From an uncultured Christensenellaceae bacterium (GTDB lineage Bacteria; Bacillota; Clostridia; Christensenellales; Pumilibacteraceae): a DNA stretch of 64,000 nucleotides. The notes below the pieces were generated by a model. That model was not told the origin of the DNA. It made no database searches and saw only the letters and a list, made by a program, of their open reading frames with translations. The stretch lies in contig CAJUKG010000003.1 in NCBI GenBank assembly GCA_910586925.1, positions 1-64,000 of the forward strand. The letters are read 5' to 3'. Both the position numbers and the translations under genes were made by a program. This document shows, piece by piece, positions 1 through 7,729 of this stretch; the first letter of the stretch is position 1; each line of letters opens with the position of its first letter.

Positions 1-281
1 TAAATAGTCGCTTCGGGACCCATAAGCCCGATGTCCGCCGAACCGGAGATAACGGCGGTCATTACTTTGTTCGCGCCGCCGCCATTGGAGAGCGACAGGT
101 CGATGTTTTCTTCTTCGAAGTAGCCGTTGTTGATCGCAATGTAAAGCGGCGCATAGAAAATGGAATGTGTCACTTCGCATAAGCGAATGTCTGTTTTCCC
201 GTCGTCGGCGCAGCCGATCAGAGCGAGCGGTGACAGCGCGAGAACGGCTGTCGTCAGAAGTGCGGTAATTTTACCTTTCAT
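1..281 (-). CDS. ABC transporter substrate-binding lipoprotein, NMT1/SsuA-like (C-terminus cut by window edge)
   Basis: The reading frame starts at an ATG whose first base is position 281 and runs out of the window, so only about 93 N-terminal residues are visible. The start has a strong Shine-Dalgarno site (GGGAGGAAACAC). The protein opens with a lipoprotein signal: basic MKGK, a hydrophobic stretch, then a lipobox LIGC with the lipidated Cys at residue 24. The mature part contains FYAPLYIAINNGYFEEE followed by a glycine-rich SNGGGANKV and GSADIGLMGPE. That order is typical of the NMT1/SsuA/TauA-type periplasmic-binding fold used for nitrate, sulfonate, taurine or thiamine-precursor uptake. 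In a monoderm cell it would sit on the outer face of the membrane and deliver substrate to a permease. The substrate cannot be assigned from this fragment; permease and ATPase partners would lie to the left of the window. Confidence 0.8.
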   Translation of the reverse strand, partial: MKGKITALLTTAVLALSPLALIGCADDGKTDIRLCEVTHSIFYAPLYIAINNGYFEEENIDLSLSNGGGANKVMTAVISGSADIGLMGPEATI

Positions 282-396
282 GTGTTTCCTCCCGGAAGTG
301 ATTTATATTTCATTGTATGCGGTCGTCGAAAACGCTGTGCAACCGCGCAATTCGAGATAATGTACAAAATTCATTATAAATGTGTACAAACCGCTA

Positions 397-425
397 TTGA
401 CAAAAGGTGTAGGCGGTGTTATAAT
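397..425 (+). promoter_or_regulatory. Sigma-A promoter for the tetraspan membrane protein gene
   Basis: TTGACA at 397-402 and TATAAT at 420-425 are separated by exactly 17 bp, a perfect consensus. The Shine-Dalgarno AAGGAGG (441-447) and the ATG at 453 follow directly. Confidence 0.85.
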
Positions 426-452
426 ATATCCATAACAGCCAAGGAGGTTATA

Positions 453-986
453 ATGGCTAAAAAGAAGGCAAATGTTTTGGGGTTTGTGCTCGTCGCAATC
501 GTACTCGTCGCGCTCATACTCGTCGTAGTCGGCATGTTCGTCGGGCAGGTGGTCGGCACTGTTTCGTCAAATTTGGCAGGTGCATCGAAGTCGGAAACCG
601 TGAAGCTTTTTGATGAGAACGCGTGGAAAGTGACCGAATTCGGCGACGAAAAAATCGGCGTCAGCAACGTGTTCGGCATCATCTCGTTTATCGTGACGAT
701 CGTCGGGCTTGTCTTGCTTCTTATCGACGGCATTATTCACTACATTTTGGGCAAGAATTTCAAGATCATTCGTTTTGTCGCGATAGCGGTCACATTCGTG
801 GGTGCCATACTCGTTCTTGTTGCCGGCTTGACTATGGCAAGCGGTTGCGAGGATTTGGCGGGTGTTGACCTAGGTAATGCTGTCAAAACGACGTTTACGG
901 CAGGACCGGGCGTATGGCTCGGGTTTGTCGGCGGGCTTGTCGGCGCAGTCGGCGGCGGTTTGGGTCTTTTGAAGAAGTTCGCATAA
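453..986 (+). CDS. Four-helix membrane protein of unknown function
   Basis: A 177-residue protein. The ATG at 453 is chosen because AAGGAGG ends 5 bases upstream and a consensus promoter precedes it; an open frame further upstream has no such signals. The N-terminus is basic (MAKKKA), followed by a helix at about 8-32, a polar extracellular stretch of about 40 residues, helices near 72-96 and 105-128, a short loop with one Cys, and a last glycine-rich helix near 150-172. The layout (four helices, large first loop) resembles claudin-like tetraspan proteins, but no family was recognised. It is monocistronic: its own promoter lies upstream and an intrinsic terminator follows 58 bp after the stop. 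Function unknown; membrane location is secure from hydrophobicity. Confidence 0.75.
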   Translation: MAKKKANVLGFVLVAIVLVALILVVVGMFVGQVVGTVSSNLAGASKSETVKLFDENAWKVTEFGDEKIGVSNVFGIISFIVTIVGLVLLLIDGIIHYILGKNFKIIRFVAIAVTFVGAILVLVAGLTMASGCEDLAGVDLGNAVKTTFTAGPGVWLGFVGGLVGAVGGGLGLLKKFA

Positions 987-1043
987 TCGCGACGGCGTAT
1001 TTTCGAGACAGGGTCTCGGTACGTTTTACCGTAATACAAAAAC

Positions 1044-1076
1044 AGCGGGTGCAAATATAAATGCGCTCGCTTTTTT
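1044..1076 (+). terminator. Intrinsic terminator after the tetraspan gene
   Basis: Arms 1044-1053 and 1062-1071 form a 10-bp stem with two G-U pairs around an 8-base loop. The tract TTTTTT begins at 1071. Confidence 0.75.
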
Positions 1077-1078
1077 GT

Positions 1079-1107
1079 TTGCTTTTTATTCGGTGTTGTG
1101 TTATCAT
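1079..1107 (+). promoter_or_regulatory. Probable promoter of valS
   Basis: TTGCTT (1079-1084) and TATCAT (1102-1107) lie 17 bp apart. The leader from about 1114 to the ATG at 1165 is only about 50 bases, too short for a T-box riboswitch, which many Firmicute aminoacyl-tRNA synthetase genes carry. Confidence 0.45.
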
Positions 1108-1164
1108 ATATTATGAGGTTGTGTACATTGCAACCGATAGACATCTCGAGCTTCGGAGTTATTT

Positions 1165-3726
1165 ATGGACAAGACTTATAATCCGCAGGAATTTGAAAAA
1201 CGGCTGTACAAGCGTTGGGAAGAAAACGGCTGTTTCGCGCCGCGAAGCGGGAAACTCAAAAAGAAGTTTTCCATCGTTCAGCCGCCGCCGAATATCACGG
1301 GACAGTTACACGTCGGACATTCTATGGACGTCACCATTGCCGACGCCGTTGTGCGTTACAAGCGCATGAAAGGTTACGAAACGCTGTGGGTGCCCGGTAT
1401 CGACCATGCGTCCATCGCTACCGAAATGAAAGTGGTGGAGGCGATGAAATCGGAGGGCGTGACGAAAGCCGATATAGGCCGCGACGGGTTTTTGCGGCGG
1501 GCTTGGGCGTGGAAGGACAAGTACGGCAATCGAATAGTCGAACAGCTCAAAAAGATGGGCGCGAGCCTCGATTGGTCGCGCATGGCGTTCACTCTCGACG
1601 ATGCACGGGCGAAAGCGGTACGCGAGGTGTTCGTAACGCTGTACGAGCAAGGTTATATTTACCGCGGCGACCGCATTATAAATTGGTGCCCGGGCTGCAA
1701 AACGGCTATTTCGGACGCCGAGGTGGAGTACACGACGGAGCCGAGCCATTTGTGGCACATAAAATATCCGTTCAAGGACGGAAGCGGTTATGTTACCCTC
1801 GCGACGACAAGACCGGAAACCCTTCTCGGCGATACCGCTGTCGCCGTCAATCCTAAAGATAAGCGTTATGCGGGCATGGAAGGCAAACTTCTCGTCCTGC
1901 CGCTCGTCGGGCGCGAGATCCCCATAGTTTACGACGAGTACGTCGAAGCCGATTTCGGTACGGGCGCGGTCAAGATCACGCCCGCGCACGACCCCAACGA
2001 TTTCGAAGTGGGGCTTCGTCACGATCTCGAAGTGATTTGCGTTATGAACGACGACGGCACGATGAACGACAAAGCGGGCGAGTATGAAGGATTGCCGCGC
2101 GACGAGGCGAGAGCGAAAATCGTCGCCGATCTTACCGCGCGGGGACTTCTCGAAAAGACGGAGGACTATACGCACAACGTAGGGCACTGTTACCGCTGTC
2201 ATCAAACCGTCGAGCCGATGGTGAGCAAGCAGTGGTTCGTGCGCATGAAAGAGCTTGCCGCGCCCGCTATCGAAGCGGTAAAGTCGGGCAAGATCAAGTT
2301 TATACCCAAACGGTTTGAAAAGACGTATTTTAATTGGATGAACAATATTCGCGACTGGTGCATTTCCCGTCAGCTTTGGTGGGGACACCGTATTCCAGTG
2401 TTTTATTGCGACGGTTGCGGCAAAGAGATCGCGAGCCGCGAAGATATTTCCGTGTGCCCGCACTGCGGCGGCAAAGTGCGGCAGGACGAGGACGTGCTCG
2501 ATACTTGGTTCAGTTCGGCACTGTGGCCGTTCTCCACGCTCGGCTGGCCCGAAAATACCGAAGACTTGCAAAAATTCTACCCGACCGATCTTCTCGTCAC
2601 GGGATACGATATAATCACGTTCTGGGTGTCGCGCATGATATTCGCGGGATTGAAGTTCACCGAAAAACCGCCGTTCTCCGACGTATATATCCACGGACTC
2701 GTTCGCGACGGCATGGGGCATAAAATGAGCAAAACCGCGGGCAACGGCGTCGACCCCATAGAGGTAATAGACACCGCGGGTGCGGACGCGCTCAGGTTCT
2801 CGCTCGTCAACGGGATAGCGCGCGGCGGCGACGTGTGTTTTTCCAACACTTCGCTCAATTCTTACCGCAACTTTATGAATAAGCTGTTTAACGCGGCGAA
2901 GTTCGTGATCGGTGCGTGCGAGAGCTACGGCTTCGAAAAATCGCCGAAAGCGGCGACTGCCGCCGACGGCTGGCTTATAGGCAAACTGAACGAGCTTATC
3001 GCGCTCGTCAATCACTCGATGAACAAGTACGACGTCGGACACGCCGCGGAAGCTCTTTACGAATTTATTTGGGATGAGTTTTGCGATTGGTATATCGAGT
3101 TTGCGAAGGTACAATTAAAGAACGGCGACGCGAAGAATACCGCGGGACTGCTCGTGTACGCGCTCGACGTGCTGTTAAAGCTCGTTCATCCGATCATTCC
3201 GTATATCACGACCGAGATCTATGACGCGCTTCCCGGCACGAGCGGAGAACTCATGCTTTGCGATTTTCCCAAGCGCAAGCGCGGGGAGTACGGCGCGGCG
3301 ATAAAAACGACCGAGAGGATAAAGGAGTGCGTGCGTGCGGTACGCAACCTCAAACAGACGAACGGCGCGGTCGCAAAAGTACCCGAGGTGTACTGCGAGG
3401 GCGATGCGGAACTGTGTGCGGCAATGAAATTCTACCTGCCGACGCTTGCAAAGACCGCGGAGGTCAAGAGCGGACATGCGGACAATGCCGCGCTCGTCGC
3501 GCAGGACGGGATCAAGCTGTACGTACCGCTTTCGGACACGCAAAAAGAGAAGGACAGACTGCAAAAAGAGCTAAAAACTGCGCAGTCGGAACTCGCTCTC
3601 GCACAGTCGAAATTGAACAACGCGGGATTTGTCGCGAAAGCTCCGCAAAAACTTATCGACGCCGAACGCGAGAAAGTGGCTAAATATACCGAGCTTGTGC
3701 GCGTATTGGCCGAAAAACTCGCTTAA
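1165..3726 (+). CDS. valS: Valyl-tRNA synthetase
   Basis: An 853-residue class I aminoacyl-tRNA synthetase that charges tRNA-Val in the cytoplasm. The ATP-binding HIGH-type motif appears as PPPNITGQLHVGH at residues 40-52 and the KMSKS-type loop as KMSKTAGNG near 520. Between them lies the CP1 editing domain, with ATTRPETLLGDTAV, and zinc-ribbon-like cysteine pairs (CPGC, CYRC, CDGC and CPHC). The C-terminal 70 residues are a Lys/Glu-rich coiled coil, the ValS tRNA-binding arm. Length is typical of Firmicute ValS. It has its own promoter between the terminator of the preceding gene and the ATG, and a new promoter begins 25 bp after its stop, so it is transcribed alone. The folC gene that often follows valS in Firmicutes is absent here. 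Confidence 0.97.
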   Translation: MDKTYNPQEFEKRLYKRWEENGCFAPRSGKLKKKFSIVQPPPNITGQLHVGHSMDVTIADAVVRYKRMKGYETLWVPGIDHASIATEMKVVEAMKSEGVTKADIGRDGFLRRAWAWKDKYGNRIVEQLKKMGASLDWSRMAFTLDDARAKAVREVFVTLYEQGYIYRGDRIINWCPGCKTAISDAEVEYTTEPSHLWHIKYPFKDGSGYVTLATTRPETLLGDTAVAVNPKDKRYAGMEGKLLVLPLVGREIPIVYDEYVEADFGTGAVKITPAHDPNDFEVGLRHDLEVICVMNDDGTMNDKAGEYEGLPRDEARAKIVADLTARGLLEKTEDYTHNVGHCYRCHQTVEPMVSKQWFVRMKELAAPAIEAVKSGKIKFIPKRFEKTYFNWMNNIRDWCISRQLWWGHRIPVFYCDGCGKEIASREDISVCPHCGGKVRQDEDVLDTWFSSALWPFSTLGWPENTEDLQKFYPTDLLVTGYDIITFWVSRMIFAGLKFTEKPPFSDVYIHGLVRDGMGHKMSKTAGNGVDPIEVIDTAGADALRFSLVNGIARGGDVCFSNTSLNSYRNFMNKLFNAAKFVIGACESYGFEKSPKAATAADGWLIGKLNELIALVNHSMNKYDVGHAAEALYEFIWDEFCDWYIEFAKVQLKNGDAKNTAGLLVYALDVLLKLVHPIIPYITTEIYDALPGTSGELMLCDFPKRKRGEYGAAIKTTERIKECVRAVRNLKQTNGAVAKVPEVYCEGDAELCAAMKFYLPTLAKTAEVKSGHADNAALVAQDGIKLYVPLSDTQKEKDRLQKELKTAQSELALAQSKLNNAGFVAKAPQKLIDAEREKVAKYTELVRVLAEKLA

Positions 3727-3751
3727 TCGTCAAGATATTCGGGAAAAACCA

Positions 3752-3780
3752 TTTACATTTCGCGGCATTTGTGGTATAAT
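3752..3780 (+). promoter_or_regulatory. Extended -10 promoter of the DUF4364-bioY run
   Basis: TTTACA (3752-3757), a 17-bp spacer and TATAAT (3775-3780), with TG at 3772-3773 forming an extended -10. Confidence 0.8.
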
Positions 3781-3793
3781 ATGCAATGCGATC

Positions 3794-3812
3794 GTGCAAA
3801 CGAATTTTGCAC
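3794..3812 (+). promoter_or_regulatory. Perfect inverted repeat in the DUF4364 leader
   Basis: GTGCAAA (3794-3800) and TTTGCAC (3806-3812) form a 7-bp stem with a 5-base loop. It sits just downstream of the predicted transcription start and 6 bases before the weak Shine-Dalgarno of the next gene. It could be an operator or a translation-control hairpin. Confidence 0.45.
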
Positions 3813-3828
3813 GTCATTGGAGTAGGGA

Positions 3829-4359
3829 TTGGAACAGTCCGAAGAGGAATTGATAAATAAGCTTATCGTATTGTTCGTGTTCGATAAAATGGATATCGCG
3901 CTCGATTACAACTCGATAATAAACATCTGCTACACGCAAAACGGGTGGATGTTGCCTTTGTATTGCATGGATACGATAGATAAACTTACGAAATGCAATT
4001 TCATTCACAAAGCCGAGCGCGGCAAGGACAGAAACAAGCTGTATACGATGACGCCCGAGGGCAGGGAATGTCTTGCCAATTTCTATTCGCGTATTCCCGA
4101 GTCGCTGCGTCAGGAAATCAGCGATTACGTTAAAGTCAACCGCATGTCATATAAGCGTCGGCAGGAATACAGACACTCCTACTATAAAAACAAAGACGGC
4201 TCGTATACGGTGTATTTGCGCATAGAAGATCCGTCGTCGACGCTGCTCGAAATGCGTTTCGTCGTCGCGAATAACAGTACTGCCAAGTACATAAACGAGA
4301 ATTGGGAAAAGCGTGCGGCGAGTATTTATCTCATGTTGCACGATCAGCTCACCGAATAG
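3829..4359 (+). CDS. DUF4364 family protein, predicted winged-helix
   Basis: A 176-residue protein recognised as DUF4364, a Firmicutes family. The N-terminus (LINKLIVLFVFDKMDIALDY) leads into a helix-rich segment with a winged-helix-like pattern (about 8-85) ending in LYTMTPEGRECL. A C-terminal beta-rich part (about 110-176) carries YTVYLRIEDPSSTLLEMRF. The start is TTG at 3829, supported by GGAG six bases upstream; no ATG or GTG in frame fits the promoter at 3752-3780. It heads a same-strand run with the TSCPD gene, bioY, an ABC ATPase, ppa and malic enzyme, with gaps of a few bases to a few tens of bases. A regulatory role is suggested by the fold but no target is known. Confidence 0.8.
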   Translation: MEQSEEELINKLIVLFVFDKMDIALDYNSIINICYTQNGWMLPLYCMDTIDKLTKCNFIHKAERGKDRNKLYTMTPEGRECLANFYSRIPESLRQEISDYVKVNRMSYKRRQEYRHSYYKNKDGSYTVYLRIEDPSSTLLEMRFVVANNSTAKYINENWEKRAASIYLMLHDQLTE

Positions 4360-4404
4360 CGGCGAGCGGATAAGTCAAATCAAGAATAAAAGAGGTAAAC
4401 GAAA

Positions 4405-4653
4405 ATGTTTTCTTATAAAACTTCGGGTACGTGCTCGAGAGAAATACAGTTTGACGTCGTCGACAACAAGGTTCGCAACGTAACTTTCTTCAGCGGTTGC
4501 CGCGGCAATACGCAGGGCGTTGCGCGGCTCGCCGAGGGGCGCGACGTCGACGAGGTCATAGCGGTGCTTTCGGGAATACAGTGCCGTAACGGCACATCGT
4601 GTCCCGATCAGCTCGCTCGCGCACTCACCGAATACAAGGAATCGCACAAATAA
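4405..4653 (+). CDS. TSCPD domain protein (TIGR03905-type)
   Basis: An 82-residue protein ending with the diagnostic TSCPDQLA motif near residues 65-72. Further conserved cysteines lie at SGTCS (near 10), CRGN (near 33) and CRNG (near 62). The TSCPD domain also occurs at the C-terminus of class II (B12-dependent) ribonucleotide reductases, where cysteines relay reducing power; stand-alone copies like this are common in Clostridia and their function is not established. The ATG at 4405 follows AAGAGG with good spacing. It lies 45 bp after the DUF4364 gene and 4 bp before bioY, so co-transcription is likely. Confidence 0.85.
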   Translation: MFSYKTSGTCSREIQFDVVDNKVRNVTFFSGCRGNTQGVARLAEGRDVDEVIAVLSGIQCRNGTSCPDQLARALTEYKESHK

Positions 4654-4657
4654 CACG

Positions 4658-5203
4658 ATGAACACTCGGCGAATTGTATATATAGCGATTTTCGTCGCGC
4701 TTATAACGCTCGGCGGGTTGGTATCGGTGCCGATACCTTTTACGCAAGTGGAAATTTCCCTGCAAACCGTATTCGTAATAACCGCGGGGCTTGTGCTCGG
4801 CGGTGTCGACGGCGGCGCGGCTGTACTCGTGTATATAATCATGGGGCTTGTCGGATTGCCCGTATTTACGCGGGGCGGCGGGATCGGCTATGTGTTTCAG
4901 CCGTCGTTCGGATATTTGATAGGATTCGTGCTCGGCGCGTTCGTTTCGGGAAGCCTGCGTTCGCGGCTCAACGCCGTTACGCGCGTCAAAGTCGTGCTTT
5001 GCGGCTGCGTCGGGCTTATTCCGATTTATTTGATAGGCGCGACGTATCAAGTGCTTATTTTGTATTATTATACGGGCAGCACTTTTGCGGCGGCTATAGG
5101 CGGACTGCCCGCCGTCGGCTTGTTGCTTATTAAAGACGCCGCGCTTGTCGGTTTCGTCGGAGTGCTGTATCCGACGTTGCACCGCGCTATGCGGTATCGT
5201 TAG
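4658..5203 (+). CDS. bioY: BioY biotin transporter, ECF S component
   Basis: A 181-residue, almost entirely hydrophobic protein with about six membrane helices. It carries the BioY hallmarks VSVPIPFTQVEISLQT near residues 23-38, a glycine-rich helix GLVLGGVDGGAA, and the loop GLPVFTRGGGIGY with PSFGYLIGF near 68-92. BioY binds biotin at the outer membrane face and works with the energy-coupling-factor ATPases (EcfA, EcfT), which would be elsewhere in the genome. The adjacent ABC ATPase is of the sugar-uptake type, not EcfA, so it is probably not the BioY motor. The Shine-Dalgarno is weak and lies inside the preceding gene, which suggests translational coupling. No biotin biosynthesis genes are present. 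Confidence 0.93.
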   Translation: MNTRRIVYIAIFVALITLGGLVSVPIPFTQVEISLQTVFVITAGLVLGGVDGGAAVLVYIIMGLVGLPVFTRGGGIGYVFQPSFGYLIGFVLGAFVSGSLRSRLNAVTRVKVVLCGCVGLIPIYLIGATYQVLILYYYTGSTFAAAIGGLPAVGLLLIKDAALVGFVGVLYPTLHRAMRYR

Positions 5204-5211
5204 GAGGGGTC

Positions 5212-7155
5212 ATGGCGAGCTTATCACTCAAGCATGCGAGTAAAATTTACCCGGGCGGCGTAAAAGCCGTCGGGGATTTTTCGCTTGACGCGGAGGACGG
5301 CGAGTTTGTCGTAATAGTGGGACCGTCGGGCTGCGGCAAAACGAGCGTATTGCGAATGATAGCGGGGCTTGACGAACTGTCGTCGGGCGAACTGTATATC
5401 GACGGCATGCGCATGACGGACACCGAACCGCGACTTCGCGACATCGCGATGGTTTTTCAGAATTTCGCGCTATTCCCGCACATGACGGTATTCGACAATC
5501 TCGCGCTCGGACTGACGCTACGACACGCGCCCGCGGACGAAATAAATTCGCGCGTCAACGAGGCGGCGGAAATGCTCGGCATAACGCACTTGCTCGGTCG
5601 CAAAGCGAGCAAGCTGTCGGGCGGAGAAAAACAGCGCGTTGCTATAGGTCGTGCGATAGTGAGGCGTCCGAAAGTGTTTTTGCTCGACGAACCGCTTTCC
5701 AATCTCGACGCGCGGCTGCGCGTGCAGATGCGGTTGGAGATCGCGCGGCTGCATCATAAACTCGGCACTACTTTCGTGTATGTCACTCATGACCAGACCG
5801 AAGCGATGACTATGGGCGAGCGCATCGTGGTGATGAAAGACGGGAATATCAGACAGGTCGATACTCCGACCGCGCTGTACGACAGACCGAACGATTTGTT
5901 CGTCGCGTGCTTTCTCGGTTCGCCGCAAATGAATATTTTCGATGCGCGGCTTGTCGAGGAGGACGGAAAGCTGTACGCGCTCATCGGCAACGACACGAAG
6001 CTGCGCGTGCCCGATTCGAAGGCTGTGCGCATTACGGACAAGAGCAGAATAGGCGGCGACGTCAAGCTCGGTATTCGTCCCGAGGACATTCATTACGAAC
6101 AGGCGTTCGTGGACGCTTATCCCGAGTGCGTCGTTTACGGTGCGGTGGACGTGGTGGAGTGCCTCGGCAACGAAAACATAGTGTATCTCAATGTGGACGG
6201 CAAGGACGACTATACCGTAATGAGAATGGATTCGAGGTTTGCCGTCGCGCAGGGAAAGAAACTCAAACTTTGCTTCGCACCCGAAAAACTGCATTTGTTC
6301 GATCCGATTACCGAAAAATCGCTTACCGCAGTGCCGAAGTACAACAAGTTCGCCGCGACGGCTTCGGCGAAAGACGGAAAGCTATTATTGAAGTTCGACG
6401 GCGGGGAGATAGTTCTCGACGGCGACTCGGTACGGCGGATAACCGATGAAACATTGCTCGGGAAATCGGTAACTGTCGGGATTTCGCCCGAAGCCTTGCG
6501 TGTTAACGGCAAAGGTTGCGACGGAAGCATATCGGGAAAAATCGAATTTTTCGAGCGGTTCACAAATACCAAAGCGTTGTATATTTCGGTGAACGGAACG
6601 GACGGATACTTTATTGCCGTCGTGCCCGCCGATGCGGAAATCGCTGACGGCGGCGACGTCACGCTGTACTTTTCGACAAGCGACGTCGCACTGTTCGACG
6701 GGAACGGCGTACAAATCACCGCGCGACTCCCGATCGCGGGCAATGTCGGGCGTTGTTCTGTCGCTGTCGGCGGGGATAAAACGGTGTATACGCTTATCGA
6801 CGAACGCGGCAAGAAAACGAAGCTCGCTTATCGCGGCGCGCCGACCGTGCGCGGAAATGCGGACATAACGAGTATGTATATAGATATGCACGGCGTGACG
6901 GCAGACGAAGCCGCCGTCAAAGCGAACGGGAAAGGGGTGCTGTGCGGCAGAGTGGCGAGCGTGGACGAGCTTGAGGGCGCGACGGTCGTTACTGCGGTCG
7001 TGAACGGCATGGACGAGCCTTTTACAGCCGTTCTCGGCGCGAGCGTTCGGTGCTCGGCGGGCGACAAGATAAAGCTCGCGGTGCCGCAGTCCGCGATCGT
7101 GCTCGAGCGTTATAAAGGATTGACGGAACGCGTTGCGGACACGAAAAACGGCTGA
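5212..7155 (+). CDS. ABC transporter ATPase, MalK/UgpC/MsmX type, with three TOBE-like units
   Basis: A 647-residue protein; the family is usually about 360-400. Residues 1-235 are a complete ATPase: Walker A GPSGCGKT (37-44), Q-loop VFQNFALFPH (81-90), signature LSGGEKQ (135-141), Walker B VFLLDEP (155-161) and H-loop THDQ (192-195). Residues about 284-365 are a normal TOBE unit (VKLGIRPEDI, then VVECLGNENIVYLNVDG). A second copy of the same pattern follows at about 420-497 (VTVGISPEAL, then IEFFERFTNTKALYISVNG), and a shorter third at about 576-634. MalK-type ATPases drive uptake of sugars or sugar phosphates, and TOBE domains bind regulators or small ligands. The start follows AGGAGGGG eight bases after bioY. 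No permease genes are adjacent, as for shared ATPases like MsmX. Confidence 0.88.
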   Translation: MASLSLKHASKIYPGGVKAVGDFSLDAEDGEFVVIVGPSGCGKTSVLRMIAGLDELSSGELYIDGMRMTDTEPRLRDIAMVFQNFALFPHMTVFDNLALGLTLRHAPADEINSRVNEAAEMLGITHLLGRKASKLSGGEKQRVAIGRAIVRRPKVFLLDEPLSNLDARLRVQMRLEIARLHHKLGTTFVYVTHDQTEAMTMGERIVVMKDGNIRQVDTPTALYDRPNDLFVACFLGSPQMNIFDARLVEEDGKLYALIGNDTKLRVPDSKAVRITDKSRIGGDVKLGIRPEDIHYEQAFVDAYPECVVYGAVDVVECLGNENIVYLNVDGKDDYTVMRMDSRFAVAQGKKLKLCFAPEKLHLFDPITEKSLTAVPKYNKFAATASAKDGKLLLKFDGGEIVLDGDSVRRITDETLLGKSVTVGISPEALRVNGKGCDGSISGKIEFFERFTNTKALYISVNGTDGYFIAVVPADAEIADGGDVTLYFSTSDVALFDGNGVQITARLPIAGNVGRCSVAVGGDKTVYTLIDERGKKTKLAYRGAPTVRGNADITSMYIDMHGVTADEAAVKANGKGVLCGRVASVDELEGATVVTAVVNGMDEPFTAVLGASVRCSAGDKIKLAVPQSAIVLERYKGLTERVADTKNG

Positions 7156-7186
7156 TACTTTACGAAAACTTTTCGGAGGGGATTTT

Positions 7187-7717
7187 ATGAATATCTGGCA
7201 TGACATAAGCAAGGACAGGATAAGCGAAAACAAGTTCGACGCGCTCGTGGAGATCCCGCGCGGCAGTAAAGCCAAGTACGAGCTTGATAAAGATACAGGG
7301 CTGTTGCGGCTCGACCGCGTGCTTTATACTTCGACGGTATACCCCGCGAACTACGGATTTATTCCGCGTACTCTCGCCGACGACGGCGATCCGCTCGACG
7401 TTCTGGTGCTTTGCAACGAGCAGATCTATCCGATGACGCTCGTGCAGTGTTCGCCGATAGGAGTTATAACCATGGTCGACGGCGGCGCGCTCGACGAAAA
7501 GATCATAGCCGTAGCCTGTAACGATCCCACATACAAGCAGTTCTACGATATCAAAGAACTGCCGCCGCATGTTTTCGAAGAAATGATGCACTTTTTCGAG
7601 GTGTATAAAATGCTCGAGCATAAGCAAACGACTGTAAAAGAGATCTGTCACAAGTACGAAGCTATAGAAATCGTGCGCAAGTGCATGAAACTATACGACG
7701 AAAAATATTCCCGATAG
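7187..7717 (+). CDS. ppa: Family I inorganic pyrophosphatase
   Basis: A 176-residue cytoplasmic enzyme that hydrolyses pyrophosphate to phosphate, pulling biosynthetic reactions forward. The family I signature DGDPLDVLV lies near residues 65-73, with the upstream substrate site EIPRGSKAKYELDK near 22-35 and YPANYGFIP near 49-57. The chosen ATG at 7187 has GGAGGGG six bases upstream; an in-frame extension to 7133 would overlap the ATPase gene and lacks a ribosome site. Length matches the bacterial family. It lies 31 bp after the ABC ATPase and 12 bp before malic enzyme. Confidence 0.95.
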   Translation: MNIWHDISKDRISENKFDALVEIPRGSKAKYELDKDTGLLRLDRVLYTSTVYPANYGFIPRTLADDGDPLDVLVLCNEQIYPMTLVQCSPIGVITMVDGGALDEKIIAVACNDPTYKQFYDIKELPPHVFEEMMHFFEVYKMLEHKQTTVKEICHKYEAIEIVRKCMKLYDEKYSR

Positions 7718-7729
7718 GAAGGATTTTAT

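Noticed and set aside
1077..1164. T-box riboswitch before valS
   Set aside because: Only about 50 bases of leader lie between promoter and start, and no specifier stem or TGG motif was seen.
5203..5212. The ABC ATPase as the BioY energising ATPase
   Set aside because: Its TOBE-containing MalK/MsmX layout is not that of EcfA ATPases, and no EcfT gene is present.
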